Assembly: GCA_963664605.1 (NCBI GenBank)
Contig: OY761536.1
Location: forward strand, 3,100,001 to 3,164,000
Length of the DNA: 64,000 nucleotides
DNA from: JAHOYW01 sp963664605
Lineage (GTDB): Bacteria; Verrucomicrobiota; Lentisphaeria; Victivallales; Victivallaceae
Direction: 5' to 3'
Made by a program: the position numbers and the translations under genes. Below, piece after piece: positions 43,854 to 53,003 of this stretch; the stretch's first letter is position 1, and every line of letters starts with the position of its first letter. The notes beneath the pieces were generated by a model. The model was not told where the DNA came from, searched no databases, and saw only the letters and a program-made list of their open reading frames with translations.

Positions 43854-45215
43854 ATGGAATACATTTCAGAGAGCGCGAAAAAGACCCCGGTTATCCATAA
43901 TGCTGATATTTGTGTGATAGGCGGCAGTTGTACCGGGGTTTTTGCGGCGGTGAGAGCCGCCCGTTTAGGCTGCCGGGTTGCCATTGTTGAGAATAATGGT
44001 TTTTTCGGCGGAGTTGCAACAGCCGGTTTAGTAACAATTTGGCATTCTAATTATGATATGTCCAGGGAAAAACAAATTGCCGCAGGCTTATCATTGGAAG
44101 TTATAGAGCGTTTGAGGAAGCGCGGTGCAGTCAAAGAGGAACATCCTCATCTTCAATACAGGGCTTATGTTTTTAATCCTGAAGAGTTGAAAATTGAATT
44201 GGATGAGCTTATTACGGAAAACAATATACGCCCGTTCCTGCACACAAAATTTGTTGAACCAATATATGATGAAGGGAAAATTACTGCCGCCGTAATTGAA
44301 GATAAAACCGGGCGGAGGGCGATTAAGGCCAAGTATTTCATTGATGCCAGCGGAGATGGAGACATGGCGGTTAGAATGGGATTGGATTTTGATAAATATG
44401 ATAATATACAACCCCCGACATCAGTTGCTGTATTTGATCATTATGCAGAGATAAGACGTCAAAACCCCTCTTTCAGTATTTACGATGAAGTTCATAACCC
44501 CAAATATGCCAATGCCTTAAAACAAGGGTATTTATGGGGAAATTATGTTGTGGGCAGAGAAGAATCCTATATGCTTGCAGGAAGCAGAGCGCACCATGCC
44601 GACTGTTCCGATGCGGATCAGTTGACTCAAGCGGAAATAACATGCAGATCACAGATCAGGCAAATAGAAGACATCTTAAGGGAAAATATAAAAGGCGCGG
44701 AGAAACTCACTCTTGCGAACCTGGCAAGTTATATTGGCGTCAGGGAGACGAATCATATTAAATGTCAATATACTCTTTCCGAAAAAGATATTCTCACTGG
44801 AGCAGAATTTGATGATGCCATCGCTTACGGGACTTACGGGGTGGATATTCATCATAGTGAACGTTCCGGTATTACCATGAAGACACTTAACGGTATTCAG
44901 CGCTATATGGAGCCGGGCAAAAAAGCAGTAGAAAGCAGGTGGCGTTCTGCGGCAGAGGGTATTACCCCGTTTTACCAGATACCATATCGTTCACTGGTTC
45001 CGGCACGAGGAGAAAATATACTTGTGGCAGGGCGTTTAATAGGGGCTGACAAAGGGGCTTATGGCGCGATCCGGGTTATGATGAACTGCAACCAGACCGG
45101 AGAGGCGGCTGGAGTTGCCTGCGCTATTGCTTTGAAAAATCAACTGAAGGTAAAAGACGTACCAATTGATATTTTGCAGGAAACACTGCGAGAAGGCGGT
45201 TCAATTATTATCTGA
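43854..45215 (+). CDS. FAD-dependent oxidoreductase (PF12831 type)
   Basis: 453 residues, no signal peptide. ADICVIGGSCTGVFAAVRAA is the dinucleotide-binding start with GGSCTG rather than GGGPxG; GFFGGVATAGLV follows. The second FAD contact FIDASGDGDMAVRMGLDF and the mid-domain YIGVRETNHIKCQY are present, ending with RVMMNCNQTGEAAGVACAIA. Ten bases after the pseudopilin. Same family as the proteins at 13462 and 48768. Substrate unknown. Confidence 0.88.
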   Translation: MEYISESAKKTPVIHNADICVIGGSCTGVFAAVRAARLGCRVAIVENNGFFGGVATAGLVTIWHSNYDMSREKQIAAGLSLEVIERLRKRGAVKEEHPHLQYRAYVFNPEELKIELDELITENNIRPFLHTKFVEPIYDEGKITAAVIEDKTGRRAIKAKYFIDASGDGDMAVRMGLDFDKYDNIQPPTSVAVFDHYAEIRRQNPSFSIYDEVHNPKYANALKQGYLWGNYVVGREESYMLAGSRAHHADCSDADQLTQAEITCRSQIRQIEDILRENIKGAEKLTLANLASYIGVRETNHIKCQYTLSEKDILTGAEFDDAIAYGTYGVDIHHSERSGITMKTLNGIQRYMEPGKKAVESRWRSAAEGITPFYQIPYRSLVPARGENILVAGRLIGADKGAYGAIRVMMNCNQTGEAAGVACAIALKNQLKVKDVPIDILQETLREGGSIII

Positions 45216-45351
45216 CAAAAAATCTTCAGGTAACCGTTTAACCTGTTTTAATATTCCAGCAGAAACAACAAGAACTATATAAAACTATAAGGAGAATTAC
45301 GGGAAAAAGTAGTTTTTTAGTCAATTTATGGCGAAAAAACTCAAATAACTG

Positions 45352-45371
45352 TCATGAAAACATTTTCATGA
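45352..45371. promoter_or_regulatory. Perfect 20-base palindrome, possible operator
   Basis: TCATGAAAA-CA-TTTTCATGA, nine-base arms around two bases, in the 221-base gap between two genes of the run and 65 bases before the ATG at 45437. It differs from the LacI-type operator, so a second regulator or a stem in the mRNA are both possible. An AT-rich context could make it chance. Confidence 0.4.
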
Positions 45372-45436
45372 GTAAACACAAACCTATTAACAAGGAAGAA
45401 TCAAAACTTTTATGATTGGTTCTCAGAAAATAATTT

Positions 45437-46474
45437 ATGAAAAAAACATTATTTAAAAGCATAAAAATTTGTTTGGTTTTCATTTTTGCAGTATCTTTAC
45501 AAGCAAATAATATGTTATGGGATGGATTTAAAAGCGGGAAGATAGAAAATTATTTTCCCGGTACGAATTCAATTCAATTGCTTAAAGCAGGCAATGATGA
45601 ATTTTCCTTGAAATTCCCAGTCGGCAAACGCAGGATACAGGTCACAACGCTTAAAACACCTGTAAAAGAAGGGGAACATTATAAGTTCTCATTCGTTTGC
45701 AAGGTTGATGGTCCGTATACGTTTGAAAAGAATCCGCAACTTGAAAATCTTTTAATTATGAGTAACCGGGACCGGAAACAGATCGCCCATGTCCAAGGGT
45801 TGCCGGGTTGGCGTCTGTATTTTAAGGATCGCAACGGGAAAAATATCAGAAGAGGCTTTACTCAATTTTTTACCTGTATGTTATCTGGCCATAACAAAAA
45901 ATATATTGAAGAGTTTATTGTACCCTTAAAAGCTGAAACTATGTCAATAGGCTTTAGCAACGGAAATGCAGACACTTCCCTTATTATCAGCGACTTAAGG
46001 CTTGAGAAAATCAATAATCCAGAAAGTTTGAACGTTAATTATAATTTTGCCTTGGGAAGATTAAACTACTCGGGATGGAACCAGAATCTCCGGTTTGCAT
46101 GCAAAATACGCGAGAACCCCAAAAAGCCGGGTGTGTTTCAGTATGATACACGTAAAGGGCAAGCCAAAACTGATCCTATTGACGTAAAGCCTGAAACGAA
46201 ATATAATATTCATTATCGGTTCAGCAGCAAATCCAGAAGCAGAGTAAGGGTATATTTTCAGGGTAAAAACAGGAAGGAAAAGCTTTTGAGGTCATTTATT
46301 GATGTGGCCGGCGTATCTAAAGGACGGGGAATTGAGGGAATTACAACCATAGTCACCCCGCCAAAAACGAAATACATCTCAATTACGATTAATAACGGCA
46401 TATATGATTATGTCAAAATTACTGAGTTCAATAAAAATGACAAGATTACTCGAAAATATTTTAAGGGAGAATAG
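45437..46474 (+). CDS. Exported carbohydrate-binding-like protein
   Basis: 345 residues with a signal peptide (MKKTLFKSIKICLVFIFAVS, cleavage near LQANN). The rest is beta-rich with two tandem jelly-roll-like halves (FPVGKRRIQVTTLKTPVKEG, KFSFVCKVDGPY; later PGVFQYDTRKGQAKTDPIDV, KYNIHYRFSSKSRSRVRVYF), the pattern of CBM4/22/CBM6-type modules without a catalytic domain. It ends two bases before the ATG of the DUF4838 gene. Assignment is by overall pattern only; no known family motif is seen. Confidence 0.55.
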   Translation: MKKTLFKSIKICLVFIFAVSLQANNMLWDGFKSGKIENYFPGTNSIQLLKAGNDEFSLKFPVGKRRIQVTTLKTPVKEGEHYKFSFVCKVDGPYTFEKNPQLENLLIMSNRDRKQIAHVQGLPGWRLYFKDRNGKNIRRGFTQFFTCMLSGHNKKYIEEFIVPLKAETMSIGFSNGNADTSLIISDLRLEKINNPESLNVNYNFALGRLNYSGWNQNLRFACKIRENPKKPGVFQYDTRKGQAKTDPIDVKPETKYNIHYRFSSKSRSRVRVYFQGKNRKEKLLRSFIDVAGVSKGRGIEGITTIVTPPKTKYISITINNGIYDYVKITEFNKNDKITRKYFKGE

Positions 46475-46475
46475 T

Positions 46476-48746
46476 ATGCGCGCAATTATAATCACTTTTA
46501 TCTGCTTATGTTCCTTTAATTTAAAGGCTGCTATATTGTCGTTGACCATTGACGGCAAGCCAAATACAGAAATCATCATTAAATCTGATACTTCCCCGAT
46601 AGTAAAGTTTAGTGCGCAGGAACTGCAAAAAACTATTAGTGAAATCAGCGGAGCAAAACTTCCGATTGTCTCCAATGCCTCTAACGCTGATCTTAGAATT
46701 TATCTTGGCCGTGAATTTGCCGAAAATAAATTCGCGGATGACATAAAATTTCTTAAGGATACAGACGGCTTCGCAGTTCGTTCCGAAGGCAAAAATATTT
46801 ATATATTCGGAGCCGTTCCTGAAGGAACCCGTAACGGTGTTTATGATTTCCTTGAACGAAACACGGATATTATCTGGGCCAGGCCTCTGGAATTCGGCAC
46901 TATATTTTCAAAAACACCAACTATTCAGTTGACGAAAATAAATTTCAGGGAAAAACCGTTTAACATCTGGCGCGGCTGGCAAATTACCAGTGCAGGCGGT
47001 AAAGATAAAAAAACAACTAATGACTGGCTTATACGTAATCGCTGTAACTGGTCTGATTATGGTTTAAAAAAATCTATTGGAGGCGGGCATAACATAAAAA
47101 AGATTCTTAAAAAACAGATGGTAGATGGAAACCCGTTTGTTGGCATGACTAAAGGTAAGCGGTTGGTTAAAGGTTCTCCCCAGGTCTGTTTCAGCAACAG
47201 AAAGATGTGGGAAGTGTTCGCTGATAACTATTTAAAATATATTGAGAAATATCCGGGAGCAAAAATATTTGAAATAAATATTGATGATACCAATCGTACC
47301 TGCGAATGCCCGCAGTGTGCTAAACCTTTTGTCTTGCCTGACGGCAGCATTCTTAAACCGGGGGATCCGGCATTTCGTTCCACCCAGTTTTATATGTTTT
47401 TGAATTATGTGGCGCGCAAAGTGAAGAAAAGATACCCTGAAGTAAAAATTAATTCTTATGCTTATGTTTTTACTATAATTCCTCCTAAAGTAAAGCTGGC
47501 AGATAATATATCTATTGAATTCGCTCCCCTGACACGGGATTATAAGGACTCCCTTTTAGAACCGGTGAACAAAAAGCAGTATAATTATATTCAACAATAC
47601 AGTAAACTCTGCAATGATATTATTATATATGAATATTATGGTTGGAGTGAATTCCCGCGGCCAATCTCCGATACGGCATCTAAAGATCTGCTGCTTTTTA
47701 ATAAACTGGGGATAAAGAAAATACACTCGGAACTTAATGCTGATATTGATAAAGGACCATGGAATAATAAAAAATATATGTTGAGCCAGGTTTGGGATGC
47801 CGGAGCCATGGAATACTGGATTATCAGCAAGCTCTATTGGAATCCATTTCAAAATATAGAGAAGTTACGCGATACATTTATCAACCGTACCTTCCGTAAG
47901 GCGGCTACGGCAATGAAGCGCTACTATGATATAATTCGGAAAAGCTGGCATTCAACTAAAGGGAAAACCAACTATCGTGGTTATGCTGTCAGCTTAATGG
48001 CAAAATATGTTATAAGCCAGGGCAATGAACAGAAGTGCCGAAGAGCATTGCGTGAAGCAAGCGCCAAAGCCGTAGATCCCCGGGTAAAAGAAATGGTGAA
48101 GAGAGCCAGTGATTTATTTGAAAAATATGTAGAAAAAGCTAAAGCTACATTACCCCCTGAGGCTACTGTTCCATATGTAAAAAACGCTTCCGGTTTCACT
48201 TTGGATTTCAACTCACCCTTATGGGAGAAATCCGGGACGGTTTCAGAATTCTACGTAATGGGTACAAATAAAAAGTGTATCTTTAACACTATTGTCCGCC
48301 TTATGCATGACAATAATAATCTTTATATCGGCTATGACTGTAAGCAATCTGTGCCGGAAGCTGTTAAAAAAAGATCTGATACTACAAAGGAAAGCTGGAC
48401 CTGGGGTGATCATCTTGAGATTTTTATTGGCGACGGAAAACGTTCATATTACCAGCTTAACACAGATTACAAAGGTAATAAATATGATGCGCATGGCTTC
48501 AATAAAAGTTGGAACGGCAATTGGACAGTGAAAACAAAAATTACAGAGGACGGCTGGAAAGCTGTTGCTGTCATTCCATTTTCAATGCTTAAAATTGATT
48601 CCTCAAAAAGCAACAGAATAAAAGCGCTCTTTTATCGGCAATACAATAAAGCCGGTAAAAAGACAGAATGCTCATGGAGAGGCGGTGAAGTACATCACCC
48701 GCGTGAGTTCGGAATAATAAATATAGAAGCTAAAAATGAAAAATAG
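46476..48746 (+). CDS. Exported DUF4838 protein with C-terminal CBM9-like domain
   Basis: 756 residues. The true start is ATG 46476 (GGGAGA upstream); the frame opens earlier. Signal peptide MRAIIITFICLCSFNLKAA. Then a GH67N/GH20b-like alpha-beta domain (VKFSAQELQKTISEISGAKL), a TIM-barrel-like DUF4838 region with FEINIDDTNRTCECPQCAKP, and from about residue 585 a CBM9-like module (GFTLDFNSPLWEKSG, NLYIGYDCKQS, TWGDHLEIFIGDGKRSYYQL, GWKAVAVIPFSML). Expected in the periplasm or outside, binding or cleaving glycans. DUF4838 proteins lack a settled activity; alpha-glucuronidase/hexosaminidase relatives are the nearest. Confidence 0.8.
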   Translation: MRAIIITFICLCSFNLKAAILSLTIDGKPNTEIIIKSDTSPIVKFSAQELQKTISEISGAKLPIVSNASNADLRIYLGREFAENKFADDIKFLKDTDGFAVRSEGKNIYIFGAVPEGTRNGVYDFLERNTDIIWARPLEFGTIFSKTPTIQLTKINFREKPFNIWRGWQITSAGGKDKKTTNDWLIRNRCNWSDYGLKKSIGGGHNIKKILKKQMVDGNPFVGMTKGKRLVKGSPQVCFSNRKMWEVFADNYLKYIEKYPGAKIFEINIDDTNRTCECPQCAKPFVLPDGSILKPGDPAFRSTQFYMFLNYVARKVKKRYPEVKINSYAYVFTIIPPKVKLADNISIEFAPLTRDYKDSLLEPVNKKQYNYIQQYSKLCNDIIIYEYYGWSEFPRPISDTASKDLLLFNKLGIKKIHSELNADIDKGPWNNKKYMLSQVWDAGAMEYWIISKLYWNPFQNIEKLRDTFINRTFRKAATAMKRYYDIIRKSWHSTKGKTNYRGYAVSLMAKYVISQGNEQKCRRALREASAKAVDPRVKEMVKRASDLFEKYVEKAKATLPPEATVPYVKNASGFTLDFNSPLWEKSGTVSEFYVMGTNKKCIFNTIVRLMHDNNNLYIGYDCKQSVPEAVKKRSDTTKESWTWGDHLEIFIGDGKRSYYQLNTDYKGNKYDAHGFNKSWNGNWTVKTKITEDGWKAVAVIPFSMLKIDSSKSNRIKALFYRQYNKAGKKTECSWRGGEVHHPREFGIINIEAKNEK

Positions 48747-48767
48747 TGCATGGTAATAATGATCTTT

Positions 48768-50426
48768 ATGAAAAAAATATTTATTATGAATATTAATTTA
48801 TTGTTTCTTTCAGCAATATCACTATACGCCGGAAATGAAAAGGCGATATCCATTGATGCTGACGTTTGTGTTTATTGTGCGACACCTGCCGGAATAATGG
48901 CGGCAATAGCGGTAAAAAAAGCAGGTAAATCAGTAGTAATCATAGAACCGGGCCGCTGGGTCGGAGGAATTCTGGGCGCCGGGCTTAAACCTAAGCAGGA
49001 TTGTCCTGATATTGAGGCGACTGGAGGCATGACCAGGGCTTATATAAACAAGCTGGGCGGAGCTCCCGAAAGCACTCGCAGAAAATTTCTTGACTTATTG
49101 AAAAAATATTCTGTAAAGGTAATCTATGAACATCGACTGAGCCGTTGTAAATTAGAGAAAAATAAAATAGTTGAAGCATTTTTTGATCTTGCTCCATTTG
49201 ATGAATTCGGTTGTCCGCCGGAAACTGCGAAGATAGCGGAAAACTGTTGCGTAAAAGCCAAAATGTTTATCGATGCAAGTTATGAGGGGGATCTTATCTA
49301 TTATGCCAAGGTATCTTTCCGGACAGGTCGCGAATCTTCAGCTGAATTTGATGAAAAACTTGCCGGGGTACAAAAAATGACCCAGTTGACACCGGTTGAT
49401 CCTTTTGTCAAACCCGGTCATCCGGAAAGTGGTTTATTGAAGTATGTTGATAATGATCATGTTAAAGCTTTGGGGTCAGCCGATAAATACACCCAAGCCT
49501 ATAATTACAGATTTTATGTTACAGCCGATCCCGAAAAAAAAGCACCGTTTGGAATTCCTGACAATTATAATCCCAAAGATTATGAGCTTGTCGGACGGGT
49601 AGTAGAAAATATGGTTGCAAAATATGGGCTGTCCAAAAGACGGGAAAAAAACTTATTTCATCATTTGAGCTGGATTTTTCCCGGCTGGAAAAACTCTGGT
49701 GAGTATAATTACCAGCGGCGTTTACTTACTTCAATTGCCCCGGTTGGCATCAGTTACCGTTATGCTGCAACCAGCGACTGGAAAATCAAAGCAAAAATCT
49801 GGAAAGAACACAAAGAGTATCTTCAGGGCTTGCATCATTTTATGAGCACCGATCCGCGCGTGCCGGAAAAGTTCCGCAAAATAACTGCCGCACTCGGGCT
49901 TGAAAAGTACCATCACCCGGATACCCACGGATGGCCGCATCAACTCTACATAAGGGTCTCTCGCCGTTTGAGAGGCAGGTATACTATCACATCTCACGAT
50001 GTCTACAATGAAACAAAAATTGATGATCCTGTCTGCCTGGCGCAATATGGTATTGATGTATATCCTGTAAGACGAACATGGGTGAAAAAAGATGGGAAAT
50101 ATTATACTTCTCTGGAAGGTAAAATGTGGATCGGCGGCACAAAGGGGCCAACGAATAATCCATATCCCATTTCGTATCGTGCAATTACTCCATTAAAAAA
50201 AGAGTGCACCAATCTGCTTGTACCGGTATGTTTTTCCGCAACGCATTTGGGGTATGCTTCAGCACGAATGGAGCCTGTATTTATGATGTGTGGCGAATCT
50301 GCCGGTATTGCCGTTGTTCAGGCTTTGAATGAGAATGTTGCTGTTCAGGATATTAATATGGAGCAATACACTAAAGCATTAAAAAAAGCAGGGCAACTAC
50401 TAATTTGGAAAAAATCCACAACATAA
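48768..50426 (+). CDS. Exported FAD-dependent oxidoreductase (PF12831 type)
   Basis: 552 residues with a signal peptide-like start (MKKIFIMNINLLFLSAISLY then AG). The FAD motif reads VCVYCATPAGIMAAIAVKKA, where the first glycines of GxGxxG are replaced, followed by GKSVVIIEPGRWVGGILGAG. FIDASYEGDLIYYAKVSFRTG and MEPVFMMCGESAGIAVVQAL complete the fold. The family of 'xanthan lyase-like' FAD proteins has these exported members. The start at 48750 is possible; 48768 is preferred for the signal peptide. An exported flavoprotein is unusual and implies Tat-like or folded-after-export loading; no twin-arginine seen. Confidence 0.8.
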   Translation: MKKIFIMNINLLFLSAISLYAGNEKAISIDADVCVYCATPAGIMAAIAVKKAGKSVVIIEPGRWVGGILGAGLKPKQDCPDIEATGGMTRAYINKLGGAPESTRRKFLDLLKKYSVKVIYEHRLSRCKLEKNKIVEAFFDLAPFDEFGCPPETAKIAENCCVKAKMFIDASYEGDLIYYAKVSFRTGRESSAEFDEKLAGVQKMTQLTPVDPFVKPGHPESGLLKYVDNDHVKALGSADKYTQAYNYRFYVTADPEKKAPFGIPDNYNPKDYELVGRVVENMVAKYGLSKRREKNLFHHLSWIFPGWKNSGEYNYQRRLLTSIAPVGISYRYAATSDWKIKAKIWKEHKEYLQGLHHFMSTDPRVPEKFRKITAALGLEKYHHPDTHGWPHQLYIRVSRRLRGRYTITSHDVYNETKIDDPVCLAQYGIDVYPVRRTWVKKDGKYYTSLEGKMWIGGTKGPTNNPYPISYRAITPLKKECTNLLVPVCFSATHLGYASARMEPVFMMCGESAGIAVVQALNENVAVQDINMEQYTKALKKAGQLLIWKKSTT

Positions 50427-50448
50427 CAATAAGGAGTATAGAAACATT

Positions 50449-52977
50449 ATGAATGTAAATGTCAAAAAACACAGTATGAAAACCCTTTTATTATTATTAG
50501 GAATTACTGTATCTTTTAATATGCTCTCTGTTACCGCAGCAGAAAAAAAGCTGAGTAACCCGGTATATCTAATCAAAAACGGTTCAGCCAACGGGCATAT
50601 TTTTCGCCCGCAGTTCAGCGGCAGGGCGACGCAATTTGCGGCTCGGGAATTACAAGAGCATTTACGCAAGATGACCGGTGTAACCATGCCGTATGCCTGG
50701 TATACTGACAGGAGGAATAATTTACCGGGGATATTTCTGAAAATCCGTCCGAAAAGCGAATGGATAGGTAAAGAGTCTTCGCAGGCATTTACCATAACTC
50801 AAGACAAGCGTAAACCGCGAATACTTATCGAAGGCAATACAAATCTGGCTGTTTTATACGGCGTCTACCAATATTTGAGCAATCTTGGGGTACGTTGGTT
50901 TACTCCGGGAGAGCTTGGCACAAATATTCCCAGGCAGGATATAGTATTAAGACCCGGAAAAAAAAGTTACTCTCCATCATTCAGAGCGCGTAGCATATGG
51001 TTGGATTTCATCGCCGGGAAATATCATTTCGGACCGGGGGCAATAGGCGAAAAGAGAATGAAAGAATTCGGCTTATGGCAAGTTCGCAACCGTACCCCAG
51101 GAAGCAATGGATATGAGTTTGGTCAAATAGACTCCAGCGGACATGCGCTTATGCGCCGCGCTCTTGCGGATACCAGTTTCAAAAAAGAACCGGAGCGTTA
51201 TCCTTACCTGATGCGCAATGGAAAGTTTCAAAGAGTCAGATGGCCGCAAATATGTTTTTCCAATGAAAAAAATGTTCAATGCGCTATCAAAGATTGTATC
51301 AGGATCCTGAAAGAGCGTGAAAATAATCCTGAACGTGTTAAGGATATGGATTCTGATGTCAATAATATTGTTAGTATGGCCCTCGCTGATGGTGCATCAG
51401 GGCTTTGCCAGTGCCCGGAATGCAGGAAAACAGCCGGCAATGAACCGAATTCAACCGATCGTCTGGTTTGGGACTTTATGAACAAGGTTGCCCGTGGTGT
51501 AAATAAAGCGATGCCTGGAAAAAAAATCGCGGTCTATGCACCATACCCTCCGCTTTCACAACCACCTGCTGATATAAAGATAGAACCTAATATTATAGCT
51601 TTTGGCTGTCGGCGTTTTCCGCAGATCAATACTCCTCAGGATAAAGTCTGTTATCCGTTCGTTAAAGATTTCATTGATGATGTTAAAGCTACTATCAAGG
51701 CTGGGGCTGAATTTGCTCCTCGAGATTATGGCTTACTGGATCACACGCCTCAAGCAAGCAATATACTTGATGCTATCAAAGCCTACTATAAAATGGGGGT
51801 TAAATATTATACTGTGGAAATGATGCAGGTCAATGAGCAGAACTGGCCGATTTGGTGGGCGATGAATCAGTTAACTTGGAATGTAAACCAGGATCCGCAG
51901 AAACTTCTGAAACAGTTCTGCAACGAATATTTCGGGAAAGATGCCGGCGAGGCCGCCTATGAATTGCAACAGGCCATTGACAAAAACACAAGAAAAGTTC
52001 GTTACATGGGGTATGGTTCTCTTGGAAACACTTCTGATATTCTGACGGATAAATTTATAAAAGAGTTTCGCGGCAGATTAAAGCAGGTTTGGAACAAGAT
52101 ACGTCATGTCCCGGGTAAAGAGACATTACGCTTTCGGCGTTATTTGGATTCTATGGAGATGCAGTTCCAGATGGCGGAGACTTACCGGGCATACTGTAAG
52201 GCTCTCAACTTACGAAGCGACAAGGCGATACAAGCCTTTCGCAAAAAAGCTCATAAATTTGATGAATTATGGCGGCTGAAAAACCTGACATATATTTGTA
52301 CCCCCGATGCCCGGAGACGCGGCGGGGTGCGCGGATATTTTCAGAAGATGGCGCTGGTCGACTTCAAAAATCTGAAACCCAGAGCAATGAAGAAGCTTGA
52401 TGTTCCGGAATTGAAGAATATCTCCAGGCTTGATCTCAACTATTTGTCTCCGGAAAATATAAAGAAATCAGAAGCTAAAACAAAATGGTTTAAAGAGCTG
52501 TTTGCTTCAAGCAGATATGATGCCCCCATTAAAAAGATACCGCCCAATTTATTTGCATTACCTGAGGTCTGTAAGTTTTGGATCGACTGTAATAATGCCG
52601 GGTTGCAAAGTGGTTGGGAAAAACCGGACTTTGATGACAGCAAATGGAATAAGCTTTCCAGTTGGAATTATATTGAGAGCCAGGGACTTCTATATGTCGA
52701 TGGCTACTATTGGTATCGCAATAAGTTCAAAGCGCCGGAATTCCCTGAAGGGAAAAAGATTTTTTTGCGTATAGGTTCAATTGATGATTCCGGAGAAATT
52801 TACCTGAACGGAATAAAAGTCGGCGAACAGCCAAGTGCCCACGACTGGGCGAAATCCGTTGAATTTGATGTGACCAAAGTAATCAGGCCGGGAAAAGACA
52901 ATGTTCTGGTAATTCGTGGATATGATTGTCTTTCCGGAGCCGGGGTTTGGCGGCCGAGTGCGCTTTACACTAATTAA
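50449..52977 (+). CDS. Exported DUF4838 protein with C-terminal jelly-roll
   Basis: 842 residues. Signal region MKTLLLLLGITVSFNMLSVT preceded by a few basic residues; AAGGAG is found upstream of ATG 50449. A GH67N/GH20b-like part (ATQFAARELQEHLRKMTGVT, NLAVLYGVYQYLSNLGVRWF) and a DUF4838 barrel with MALADGASGLCQCPECRK follow. The final 140 residues resemble the GH2/beta-galactosidase sugar-binding jelly roll (KPDFDDSKWNKL, IDDSGEIYLNGIKVGE, VIRPGKDNVLVIRGYDCLSG). Probably periplasmic. Activity not established. Confidence 0.8.
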   Translation: MNVNVKKHSMKTLLLLLGITVSFNMLSVTAAEKKLSNPVYLIKNGSANGHIFRPQFSGRATQFAARELQEHLRKMTGVTMPYAWYTDRRNNLPGIFLKIRPKSEWIGKESSQAFTITQDKRKPRILIEGNTNLAVLYGVYQYLSNLGVRWFTPGELGTNIPRQDIVLRPGKKSYSPSFRARSIWLDFIAGKYHFGPGAIGEKRMKEFGLWQVRNRTPGSNGYEFGQIDSSGHALMRRALADTSFKKEPERYPYLMRNGKFQRVRWPQICFSNEKNVQCAIKDCIRILKERENNPERVKDMDSDVNNIVSMALADGASGLCQCPECRKTAGNEPNSTDRLVWDFMNKVARGVNKAMPGKKIAVYAPYPPLSQPPADIKIEPNIIAFGCRRFPQINTPQDKVCYPFVKDFIDDVKATIKAGAEFAPRDYGLLDHTPQASNILDAIKAYYKMGVKYYTVEMMQVNEQNWPIWWAMNQLTWNVNQDPQKLLKQFCNEYFGKDAGEAAYELQQAIDKNTRKVRYMGYGSLGNTSDILTDKFIKEFRGRLKQVWNKIRHVPGKETLRFRRYLDSMEMQFQMAETYRAYCKALNLRSDKAIQAFRKKAHKFDELWRLKNLTYICTPDARRRGGVRGYFQKMALVDFKNLKPRAMKKLDVPELKNISRLDLNYLSPENIKKSEAKTKWFKELFASSRYDAPIKKIPPNLFALPEVCKFWIDCNNAGLQSGWEKPDFDDSKWNKLSSWNYIESQGLLYVDGYYWYRNKFKAPEFPEGKKIFLRIGSIDDSGEIYLNGIKVGEQPSAHDWAKSVEFDVTKVIRPGKDNVLVIRGYDCLSGAGVWRPSALYTN

Positions 52978-53003
52978 CTTGCGCTCGTTTAAGGTTACCA
53001 TTT

